The translations under genes and the position numbers were made by a program. Source: CAZWSX01 sp964636985 (GTDB lineage Bacteria > Planctomycetota > Planctomycetia > Pirellulales > Pirellulaceae). Taken from it: a DNA stretch of 64,000 nt. Positions 17,520-24,715 of the stretch are shown one piece after another; position 1 is the first letter of the stretch; every line of letters begins with the position of its first letter. The notes under the pieces are model-generated. The model was not told the DNA's origin. It worked only from the letters and a program-made list of their open reading frames with translations, and ran no database searches. The stretch covers positions 62,001-126,000 of the forward strand of contig CAZWSX010000011.1 of NCBI GenBank assembly GCA_964636985.1. Direction: 5' to 3'.

Positions 17520-17629
17520 TTCGGTCCCAAAGCGAATCCAGATGGTTTAATCTATAACGTGGCGGCGGCCACGTCGCGAGCGCTGTCGTTGATGCGGTTG
17601 ATCAGGACCATCTTCCCGAACTCACGAAA

Positions 17630-17935
17630 ATGACTCCGTCGGGTGCCACTCGCTCCGCTCGACTTTGTGAGCTCTCGGAACAAAATCCCGAGCTCCCGCT
17701 GTACCCCTTTCTTACCGACGGAGAAAACGCGGTCGAGAGCCTTTCCTGCGGTGAGCTTCGACAAACGGCTGCGAAAGTCGCTGTCCAATTGCACGAGGCT
17801 CTTGGCGGGGCGGTTAAGGGCGAGCGGGCCCTTCTGCTGGCACCGCCGGGGCTTAACTTCATCAAGGGATTTTTTGGCATCCAATGGGCGGGTTTGATCG
17901 CGACCACGTCCCACCCCGCTCATTCCAACCGGACC
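17630..17935 (+). pseudogene. N-terminal fragment of a fatty-acyl-AMP ligase (FAAL-like)
   Basis: From 17630 the frame encodes CELSEQNPELPLYPFLTDGE, then SLSCGELRQTAAKVAVQL, GERALLLAPPGLNFIKGFFG and QWAGLIA. These are the successive N-terminal blocks of fatty-acyl-AMP ligases (typically LAxxxPdrpAytFLxdGE, sLtYgeLdrqArava, GeRaLLLyPPGLdFiaaFfGclyAGvia). Similarity stops after about 95 residues, at the point where the family would read a PAYPP-like motif; here the frame drifts into unrelated sequence and runs over the antisense gene at 18041. No adenylation core is left, so it is a truncated relic. Confidence 0.6.
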
Positions 17936-18040
17936 GATCGGCAAAGCGCAGGACGAGGCGCAGCGCAACAGGGTTTGATCTACAAAAGCCGCCAGCAAAT
18001 TTGCGGCGGCCTAAATACGAGGGCGCGGACAAATCGCGAA

Positions 18041-18790
18041 TCACTCAGGTTCGGCGAACGACTTTGGATCTACCTTCTCTGGTATCGCGAACTCGCTGAT
18101 TTCCTGCTTGAGAAAACTCTCGCCGTCGCGCTTCGACTCAATCTTGGTCGCTATCTTGATTCCAGCCATCTCTTTATAGTCGCTGAAAAGGTTTTCTTGC
18201 GTGAACTCTTCCCCTTGGAAGCCGAGCACTTTCGCCACTGTTTGAACCGGCAGACCGCTCTCCTTGTCGAATGCCAGGGTGAAGTCTTTGCCGTCCGGAC
18301 CGGTCACCTTGAGCACGGTAGTGGGCTTGTCGCCGACCTTTGAATCTCCACCTGATTCGACCTTGAAGTCTTTTCCTTTGAGTGCGAGAAGCGTGCGGGG
18401 GACAACTTGCAGGTAGACGGTCCGCTTTTCATTGGCGGTCGCATCCTTATCCATTTCTTGTTTGAAGTCGCCAAATTTTCGCCAAGCTTTGTCCCCGTTG
18501 AGAACCGTGGTCGCCTGCACTTTGTTGCCGCCGAATTCCCCTTCAAACTTCGACTGATAGCGATCAAGTCCCTCGACCGTCGATTCGCTGGCGAACTTAC
18601 TTTCGTTCCCGCCAAAATTGAACGTCCCCTTCACCTTCAAGTTGGAGACAGAAGCTCTGCCAAGATTCTCCTCTCCCCCCATTGCCTTGATTGCCTTGTC
18701 GAGTACGGCACTGGGTTCGTCGGCCGTTACTTGCCCCGCTAAGCCAGCGACGAACGCCATCGACAGCACTAACCACAGATTTGTTTTCAT
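18041..18790 (-). CDS. Secreted LolA/outer-membrane-lipoprotein-like protein, function unknown
   Basis: A 249-residue exported protein: MKTNLWLVLSMAFVAGLAGQ plus VTADE is a standard signal peptide. The mature part begins with AVLDKAIKAMGGEENLGR, a pattern common in planctomycete proteins with an LolA/LolB-like beta-barrel half-shell. It then alternates strands (VKGTFNFGGNESKF, DRYQSKFEGEFGGNKVQATTV, TTVLKVTGPDGKDFTLAFDKESGLPVQ-like region). Such folds bind lipidic or hydrophobic ligands in the periplasm; the actual role is unknown. ATG 18790 has AGGTG six bases upstream and starts the signal peptide, so it is preferred over an open extension to 18925. Confidence 0.75.
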   Translation of the reverse strand: MKTNLWLVLSMAFVAGLAGQVTADEPSAVLDKAIKAMGGEENLGRASVSNLKVKGTFNFGGNESKFASESTVEGLDRYQSKFEGEFGGNKVQATTVLNGDKAWRKFGDFKQEMDKDATANEKRTVYLQVVPRTLLALKGKDFKVESGGDSKVGDKPTTVLKVTGPDGKDFTLAFDKESGLPVQTVAKVLGFQGEEFTQENLFSDYKEMAGIKIATKIESKRDGESFLKQEISEFAIPEKVDPKSFAEPE

Positions 18791-18925
18791 CGGCGCACCT
18801 TTTTGTCCGGAAGAGAAAAGAACTGGTGAAGTCGAATCGAGTGATCGAGCCTTCGACGAGCGCTCATGGCGCCCCTTGTCATGCCATAGCTCGGCTATCA
18901 CCATTGCGGCAGGTCGACAATCCAT

Positions 18926-19033
18926 AACCTGCCATCCCTACGAGACTGGCAGGTTACTGCCCGCAAAGCGGGATTGCAACAATTTGAGTGGTAGATGCCC
19001 CAAATCGGGCGGTGGCCGCACAAAGAACCGCCC
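18926..19033. repeat. Cluster of three perfect inverted repeats in an intergenic region
   Basis: Three hairpins lie in a row: AACCTGCCA / TGGCAGGTT (18926-18934 with 18947-18955, loop 12), CCCGC / GCGGG (18960-18964 with 18968-18972, loop 3) and GGGCGGT / ACCGCCC (19007-19013 with 19027-19033, loop 13). They lie between two minus-strand genes, downstream of the SnoaL-like gene and upstream of the LolA-like gene. No T-run follows, so they are not typical terminators. They could be an mRNA-stabilising or leader structure. Confidence 0.5.
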
Positions 19034-19075
19034 TTACCACCATCCGCATGGCTACTTGCTCTGAGGCGACTTAAT

Positions 19076-19456
19076 TCAAGAGCCGGGAATGACGAGCGGT
19101 TGCTGCGGCTCAATCGCCAATTGGCAAGTCAGCCTAACAATCTTACGGGCCTCGGTTCGCAAGCAATGGTCAATCACCACCGGATCAGGCAAGCCGGTCC
19201 GATCGAAGTTCCCGTCGACTTTAGTGCGAAGCACGATGTCGTATCCTCGTTCGGCGACATCCAGAACTTCGAACGTCACATTGGCCTCGAAAATATCCTT
19301 GTTGCTCCAAGCGACGATCTCGGCAATTCCGCGAAGTTGGCGTCCTGCGTCGTTCACTTCAGCATCTTCAGCGAATAAGGCCCGGAACGCGGCTGGATCG
19401 TGATCGTTGACCGAACGGACGTACTCCAGGATGGTCGGTGACATAGTCTTGGTCAT
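19076..19456 (-). CDS. SnoaL / NTF2-like protein
   Basis: A 126-residue cytoplasmic protein of the NTF2-like fold. It opens with the typical helix ILEYVRSVNDHDPAAFRALFAEDAEVND, then GRQLRGIAEIVAWSNKDIFEANVTFEVLDV and three antiparallel strands ending in VRLTCQL. Members include polyketide cyclases, isomerases and many proteins without known function; the catalytic residues of none of the enzymatic groups are clear here. ATG 19456 was chosen at the start of the homology. It is followed, on its strand, by a cluster of hairpins at 18926-19033. Confidence 0.75.
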   Translation of the reverse strand: MTKTMSPTILEYVRSVNDHDPAAFRALFAEDAEVNDAGRQLRGIAEIVAWSNKDIFEANVTFEVLDVAERGYDIVLRTKVDGNFDRTGLPDPVVIDHCLRTEARKIVRLTCQLAIEPQQPLVIPGS

Positions 19457-19555
19457 CGTTGCGTCTCACTTTAATTGGGATGGCGGAAATGGGTTACATG
19501 CCCCTCATTCCCGTAGACACCCATGAGGAAGAGCTGTGACAACTCTTGTCGATTT

Positions 19556-20440
19556 TTAGTTCAGATGGAGCGCCGCCAGGATTTCCTGGCAATCGAGGAT
19601 ACGTCGTATCCAATCAACCTGGTCGGCCGGCTGGAGAAACGGGTGGTCGCGGTAAATCGCCGCGTATTGTCCCTCGACAACATTCTCAATTTGCCGGACC
19701 GTTTTTCCGGCCACGTTTTTCACTTGCTCGACACGATGCGCGGCGAAGAGCAAATGCTGCGGGTGGACATGGCCTCCCTCGATGAACCCCCTCGTCTTCT
19801 TGGGGCACCGGCAAGGGTTGCTCTTGTTGACCAGGCCGCACTGGTTATGCATGAAGCTGTAGAGGTCGCGCCGCGCGCGGGCTAGCGACTGGCGGAAGTT
19901 CTCGGGCGTCATTTCCAAGACCTCGCTCCCAACGTTATCGCTGGCACCGAGAATCTCGCCTAACGTGAAAATCAGCCGCTGCTTGCGATCCAAACAGAGC
20001 AACATTCCCATGGTGCAGCCGATTTTGGCTTCCTCGACCAAAAGCGGCACGTCGACAGGAATCGCCTTGGGGTCCGGCAAGTCAAGGTCGGGCGTGTCGT
20101 TGATGGCCTTTGCGTATCCGGTAAACGAGAGCGAATTCTGTTCTGTGCTGCGTCGCTTCATGTTGAGGACGTGATTGGCGACGATGCGGTAGAGCCAGGT
20201 GCGAAACTTGCTTTCTCCTTTGAATGTGCCGAGGCTCGTGACGACTTTCACGAGGACCTCTTGGGTGACTTCTTCGGCGTCGTGCGGGTGGAACACCATG
20301 CGAACCGCGACGTTAAAAATCCACGCTTGATGCCGCAGAACCAGGGTCTCGAGCGCCGAGCGGTCCCCGGTCTTCACTCTTTCGACCAGCGAGGCATCGG
20401 TGACGTGCTCCTCGGCGATCTCGCTAAATGGGTTGAACAC
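19556..20440 (-). CDS. ECF sigma factor with a Cys-rich C-terminal extension
   Basis: A 294-residue sigma factor. Region 2 (about 20-95) is clear: LVERVKTGDRSALETLVLRH, HPHDAEEVTQEVLVKVVTSL, FKGESKFRTWLYRIVANHVL. Region 4 (about 145-195) carries LLCLDRKQRLIFTLGEILG and TPENFRQSLARARRDL. Then comes an extension of about 100 residues that starts with NQCGLVNKSNPCRCPKKTRG (Cys spacing C-x8-C-x-C) and contains a GHVHPQHLLF motif. I recall the same CGLVN-PCRC tail in other ECF factors, where it may bind metal or sense redox state; this is inference. No anti-sigma gene is adjacent. The chimeric pseudogene lies downstream on its far side. Confidence 0.85.
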   Translation of the reverse strand: MFNPFSEIAEEHVTDASLVERVKTGDRSALETLVLRHQAWIFNVAVRMVFHPHDAEEVTQEVLVKVVTSLGTFKGESKFRTWLYRIVANHVLNMKRRSTEQNSLSFTGYAKAINDTPDLDLPDPKAIPVDVPLLVEEAKIGCTMGMLLCLDRKQRLIFTLGEILGASDNVGSEVLEMTPENFRQSLARARRDLYSFMHNQCGLVNKSNPCRCPKKTRGFIEGGHVHPQHLLFAAHRVEQVKNVAGKTVRQIENVVEGQYAAIYRDHPFLQPADQVDWIRRILDCQEILAALHLN

Positions 20441-20520
20441 AAACTGGATCCTGGAAGGGCAGATGGCAAGTTCCCTTTAGACACCAACCAGATTCGACTG
20501 TGACAAACCCAGCCGAATTT

Positions 20521-21432
20521 TTAGGGATTTAGCGGAGGGAGCACGCCAACAGCCAAATTTCCCCTTTTTGCCGGATTGCGAAGACCGCGACGAGCCGCGC
20601 GGATCAATTGCACCAACTGATCCGGAGTCCAATTCGCAGAATCGCCCCCTTGCCGGTAAGCGGCGTTCTCCAGCGAGGCTATCTCGGCTGCAAGCGTGTT
20701 GTCGCCTGAGTGACGAGTCAGCAAATCGGTGGTGGGTGTCGGTTCGCTGGGAAACACGCTGTCAATCCAAGCCAGCAACGCACTGACCGTGGCGCGCGGC
20801 TCTCTCGTGCGACAAGCTTGTTCGAATTTCTCAAAGCACGCTGCCTCCGAATCTTCGGTGGGAGGGACGCTATATCTCACCAACATTAACCAGAATGTAG
20901 TCAAGACGATCGCCAGAAGCGCCGCGACCGCCAAACCGATACGACGAGTGGCAGGACGTTCCGGCGCTGCTCGATCTTTGACGGGCAAACTAGCAGTTGC
21001 CAGCTCGAATGACTGCCCCGGCAACTCGATTCGATTGAGCTTTTGCGCCTTTGGATCCCACCAGGCCAATCCCAGCGGCTTGAGGAACTCAGCGATGGTC
21101 GGGTCTTCCTTCTGAAGGCCCACCGCGGCGCCACCAACCTTAGTCAACCCCGAGCGAAACGGGCACTGTCCAAGGATGAACGCCGCGCGGCCAGCCGTAC
21201 ACGACTGCTGGCCGTAGTAGTTTACAAAGACGCCCCCCTCGTTGCCGATGCGGTCGATGTTGGGCGTCGTAAAGCCCATCAGCCCGCGGCTATAGGCGCT
21301 GATGTTCGACTGGCCAATGTCGTCGCCAAAGATGACCAGGATGTTCGGCTTCTTCTATTGGGCTTCCGCTGCCGAGGCATAAACAAGGCAAGCTAACAAT
21401 CCAACTGTTAGCCAGCGAAACCAAATGGTCAT
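20521..21432 (-). pseudogene. Chimeric pseudogene: arylsulfatase N-terminus joined to a BatD-like C-terminus
   Basis: From an ATG at 21432 the minus strand encodes a signal peptide (MTIWFRWLTVGLLACLVYAS plus AAEAQ), then an in-frame TAG at 21355-21357, then KKPNILVIFGDDIGQSNISA, the start of a formylglycine arylsulfatase, through YYGQQSCTAGRAAFILGQ to KEDPTIAEFLKPLG. At about 21070 the sulfatase stops, exactly where YxTgqFGKNHLGD should follow. The frame continues with AWWDPKAQKLNRIELPGQSF, a transmembrane helix (GLAVAALLAIVLTTFWLMLV) and a C-terminal soluble part, the layout of aerotolerance-type BatD proteins. A deletion fused two genes and a nonsense mutation broke the result. Confidence 0.75.
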
Positions 21433-21493
21433 GAAATCACCTTCTCAAGTTGAGGCCCGACAAAGTCTGGTTGTTCACGTTGAAAATTCAAAA

Positions 21494-23191
21494 CTACTGG
21501 GCTGCCGGCGGGGCTGGTGTCTGGCCATCCTCAGGTTGCTCGACGCGGAACAACTTGTACTGTTCCGTGTGGTCCTTGCCGAAGTGGACCAGCATCGTCG
21601 TTTGATCCTGCGTGAGGTTGTACACACCTGTCTCGTAAACCGTGTCAGGCTTTCCATCCATCGACCAGGCGATGCGCTGCATCTTTTTGTCGACCGACCC
21701 GGCAACAGGCGTCGTGGCGTCTGTGGTTGCGTTGTAGTAGTTGCCGCGGAGGATGCCATCCTTGTTAACGGCAAGTTGGAAGATGTCGTTGGAGGTCGTT
21801 TCATCCCCCTTCACCATGGCAAAGACGCCGAGCGGTTGCCATTGCACGTCTTCGGCGGGCGCGGCTTGCGTTCCTGTATTCACTAGCTGCGATGCCTGGT
21901 CGTAATACTCCGCTTCGCTGGCGTACGGTTGATTGTCGTAGTAGACGCTGCCATCCTGATACGTCACGTTGTCGCCGTAGTTGTAGTAGATCGGGCTGGT
22001 GTCGACGGGGTATCCCATGTAACCGGAGTACATGCCCCAAGTGCATGGAGCCCAAATGGCGGCGCTCGCCAACCCCGCTGCGTACCAGGCACCTGGATGC
22101 CTGCCGTACCATCCCGAGTTAAAGCAGTTGTAGTGTCCGAAGTTGTTGCGAACGTAGGCCCCCTGACCTGCCAGGTTAGACGCCCCCACAAAACGCGTAC
22201 CGGCAAAGCCACTGCCATAGGCACCGGTCCCAGCGATTCCTCGTCCGCCCGCCGCCACCGCGCCGTAGGGGCCGACCGCCACTGCTCCGCGACTGCCGCC
22301 GGCAATCGTCCCACCAGCTCCTGTTGCAATCCCGCCGCGGCTTCCACCGGCAACGGTTCTTCCTCCCGGGCCGGTGGCAATTCCACCGCGGCTGGCCCCG
22401 GCGATCGTGCCGTTCGGCCCAGTGGCGATGCCACCACGGCTGCCGTGAGCGGCTGCGCCGTTCGGACCCACGGTCGCCGCACCATGTGCACCGCGTGCAA
22501 TTGTCTTACCGCCAGGTCCCGTGACCGCGCCCCCTTTGCTGCCGCCTGCGTGGACGTTGCCGTTAGGACCGACGGTGACGTGTCCAGACTTTCCGCCGGA
22601 GAAGGTATTACCACCAGGTCCGGTGAAAGAACCGCCTTTGCCACCACCTACCGAAACGGCGCCGTGAGGGCCGGAGTAGACGTAGCCGCCTTGTCCACCG
22701 TTGGGACCGCGGCTACCGCCGCCGTAGATGGTTCCACCTCGTGGCGTATCCCACACGTGGCGCTCGCCCGATCCACCTTGGCCGGGCGTCATCCCAAGCG
22801 AATTGCCGGGTCGATTAAGACCACCGCTTAAGCCGTTGTTGAATCGACCGCCGCCACCGTCTGCGGGTCGGTTGAAATTACCGCCGCCGTAGGGACCGTG
22901 GATTCCACTGCCGCCGCCCCCAGGCCGTGACGCCATGTTGTTGTTAAAGTTTGGCCGAGACATCGGCGAGCCGCCACCCATACGCGCTCCGCCGCCACCA
23001 AATTGTCCCATGCCACCGCCCCCCATGGGGCGTGACATACCGCCACCGCCCATACGGCCCATTCCTCCTCCGCCCATGCGGGCGCCGCCACCACCACGTC
23101 CGCCGCCGCCAAAGCGTCCAGCTTCCGCGGACATCGCACCGAGCGAAACGAAAACGATCGCCACAAACAAGGATCGATAAAAAGTCTTCAT
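21494..23191 (-). CDS. Glycine-rich secreted protein ('mu-protocadherin'-like planctomycete cell-surface protein)
   Basis: A 565-residue protein with a signal peptide (MKTFYRSLFVAIVFVSLGAM ending SAEA). Residues 26-130 are extremely Gly-rich with GGGGMGRMGGGG-type runs. Residues about 172-318 are around nine repeats of 16 residues, of the type GGSRGGIATGPGGTIA. Then a Tyr/Asn-rich hinge leads to a compact C-terminal domain (about 440-550: WQPLGVFAMVKGDETTSNDIFQ, then a GNYYNATTD strand and a VAGSVDKKMQRIAW strand). That last domain recurs in planctomycete proteins that carry the automatic name mu-protocadherin; its role is unknown. GGAG lies seven bases before the ATG. The DUF4440 gene just upstream probably heads the same operon. 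Confidence 0.75.
   Translation of the reverse strand: MKTFYRSLFVAIVFVSLGAMSAEAGRFGGGGRGGGGARMGGGGMGRMGGGGMSRPMGGGGMGQFGGGGARMGGGSPMSRPNFNNNMASRPGGGGSGIHGPYGGGNFNRPADGGGGRFNNGLSGGLNRPGNSLGMTPGQGGSGERHVWDTPRGGTIYGGGSRGPNGGQGGYVYSGPHGAVSVGGGKGGSFTGPGGNTFSGGKSGHVTVGPNGNVHAGGSKGGAVTGPGGKTIARGAHGAATVGPNGAAAHGSRGGIATGPNGTIAGASRGGIATGPGGRTVAGGSRGGIATGAGGTIAGGSRGAVAVGPYGAVAAGGRGIAGTGAYGSGFAGTRFVGASNLAGQGAYVRNNFGHYNCFNSGWYGRHPGAWYAAGLASAAIWAPCTWGMYSGYMGYPVDTSPIYYNYGDNVTYQDGSVYYDNQPYASEAEYYDQASQLVNTGTQAAPAEDVQWQPLGVFAMVKGDETTSNDIFQLAVNKDGILRGNYYNATTDATTPVAGSVDKKMQRIAWSMDGKPDTVYETGVYNLTQDQTTMLVHFGKDHTEQYKLFRVEQPEDGQTPAPPAAQ
22238..22678 (-). repeat. Tandem coding repeat, about nine units of 48 bases
   Basis: Within the glycine-rich protein, residues 172-318 repeat a unit of about 16 residues: GG(S/A)(R/K)GG(I/A)(A/V)TGP(G/N)G followed by three or four variable residues. 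Units are diverged at the DNA level, which points to an old expansion. Confidence 0.6.
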
Positions 23192-23236
23192 GGTTTTACT
23201 CCGGGAAATGAATGGAAAATGAGAAACGAACCGAAC

Positions 23237-24172
23237 TCATTTCCCCTTACCACCCGCTGCCGCATTGCCCTCAGCGACGCGCTTAACGGTGACCGTTGCA
23301 ATGTCGGGCAACCGCTCGCCACCCATGTGCCGTTCGACCGACTTCCAGGTAAAAGCGTCCTTTCCATCGCGTGCCATGAAATTCAATGCCGACGTGTGTT
23401 CACCATCAGCCAGCGTTCCGATCGATTCGATCGCCCATCGCTCGCCGTCCCAGCTCCAGTTCGATTCGCCAATGCCGCCATCCGAACCGAACAGCCATGC
23501 GCGAATGTGCCCTACCGCCGGATCGACACCAATGACTTGCGTACCCGAGCTTGGCTTTTCCCCTTCCTTCTTGTGCGTGATCGTAAAGTCGGCGCGAATG
23601 AACGCTTTGTTGGCGGTCCAGCTATAGGTGGTACGGGCCGTCATCTCAGGGCCCGATGTTTCCCACGTGCCGATCAGCCACGCCAGGTCGTCCAGCTTTG
23701 CCTCTTCCGGATCGTCCTCCCATTCTTTGAGCAATGCGATCAGCCATTTTCCTCCTTGTCGCACGTGCAAGGCACTGTAGCGGCTTTTGACAGGTGCGCT
23801 ATCCTTTGCTGTGACAGTGAAGCTGCCCTCTTCGATCGCTGTGTCGCTGCCTAGGAAACGAACCTTCTCCGTTTTGGCTTCTGCTTTGACTTCTTTTCGG
23901 TCGGCGAACAAGGCCTTATAGGCCTTGGCTAACGCTTCGCGCCCTTGCACCGGGTCGCTGTCCTCGTCGATGTACTCCGCCTCTTCCGTGAAAAGCGCCG
24001 TGAGAGCCTTTTCGTTCCCACTCTCAAAGGCTTTGGCTAGTTGTTGCGCCGCGGCCTTTACTGCCTCTTCGTCTTTGGCACGAGCGACATTCTTTTCCTG
24101 GGCAAACAGCAAGCTCACCGCAAGAATGGCTGCACTGAGAGCGGCCATGCCGAACAGAAACTTTCGTTGCAT
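23237..24172 (-). CDS. Secreted SgcJ/EcaC-type DUF4440 protein (NTF2-like)
   Basis: A 311-residue protein with a signal peptide (MQRKFLFGMAALSAAILAVS plus LLFAQE). Residues about 35-150 are an NTF2-like DUF4440 domain (EAVKAAAQQLAKAFESGNEK, FTEEAEYIDEDSDPVQGREA, YSALHVRQGGKWLIALLKEW). Residues 155-300 are a second beta-rich domain (LIGTWETSGPEMTARTTYSW, IGVDPAVGHIRAWLFGSDGG), a combination seen in many planctomycete and acidobacterial proteins of the SgcJ/EcaC group. No catalytic function is established. ATG 24172 has AGGAG eight bases upstream. The gap to the glycine-rich gene is 45 bp, which suggests an operon. Confidence 0.8.
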   Translation of the reverse strand: MQRKFLFGMAALSAAILAVSLLFAQEKNVARAKDEEAVKAAAQQLAKAFESGNEKALTALFTEEAEYIDEDSDPVQGREALAKAYKALFADRKEVKAEAKTEKVRFLGSDTAIEEGSFTVTAKDSAPVKSRYSALHVRQGGKWLIALLKEWEDDPEEAKLDDLAWLIGTWETSGPEMTARTTYSWTANKAFIRADFTITHKKEGEKPSSGTQVIGVDPAVGHIRAWLFGSDGGIGESNWSWDGERWAIESIGTLADGEHTSALNFMARDGKDAFTWKSVERHMGGERLPDIATVTVKRVAEGNAAAGGKGK

Positions 24173-24208
24173 TGTTGCTTCTCCTGACTAAAGGTGGTGA
24201 CTTAGTTT

Positions 24209-24232
24209 GCGCGGTATATCGTGGTACCGCGC
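24209..24232. promoter_or_regulatory. Perfect inverted repeat upstream of the DUF4440 gene
   Basis: GCGCGGTA (24209-24216), eight-base spacer, TACCGCGC (24225-24232). It lies 37 bases before the ATG of the minus-strand gene at 24172, either as an operator or as a leader hairpin. Confidence 0.4.
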
Positions 24233-24715
24233 GATGAAATTTCCAGGTGACTCAAGTTCAGAGTCAGCGAGCCCTCCGGCTCTCTGCTCGTAGCCTCTTT
24301 GATGAAAAGAGTTTTCCGCTCGCTGCCTGTAGCGCAAGAAGTATCGACCGCAACAGATTTTGCCTGCGCGATCGAGTTGCCCGGAAGAAACTGCGAAGCC
24401 CAAAACCCCATCGCGGCGCTCCTTGAACAAGGAGATAAGTGGCGCGAAAGTTCACAACGCAGAACAAGGCGGTCTATTCTAGCCGACTCGGATTTCTTCT
24501 GTAGTACTGGTAAGAACGTTTGCGACTCGCGCCGATGCGCCGCGAAGTGATTCGTCGCCTGCTGCCGCAAGATTTTTACGATGGAAGGTTGCAGCTTTTC
24601 CCATAGCCTCGCAATACCACTGAAGTTACGACATGGTATCTAATACCGCTAACTGGTGGCTTGCAGTGGCAATTCAACTTCAACAACGCCAAGTCCGTCG
24701 ACGTGGAGGCCTCGC
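24233..24715. other. Long intergenic region between divergent genes
   Basis: About 480 bases without a supported gene. Both strands have short open frames, but none matches a family or has a good ribosome-binding site. A smaller hairpin (GAGCC/GGCTC) lies near 24270. Promoters for the two divergent units should lie here. Confidence 0.4.

Noticed and set aside
17552..17998. 148-codon minus-strand frame over the FAAL remnant
   Set aside because: The plus frame matches successive FAAL blocks; the minus frame has no motif.
21929..22831. 300-codon plus-strand frame antisense to the glycine-rich protein
   Set aside because: The Ala/Arg/Thr-rich pattern follows from reverse reading of Gly repeats.
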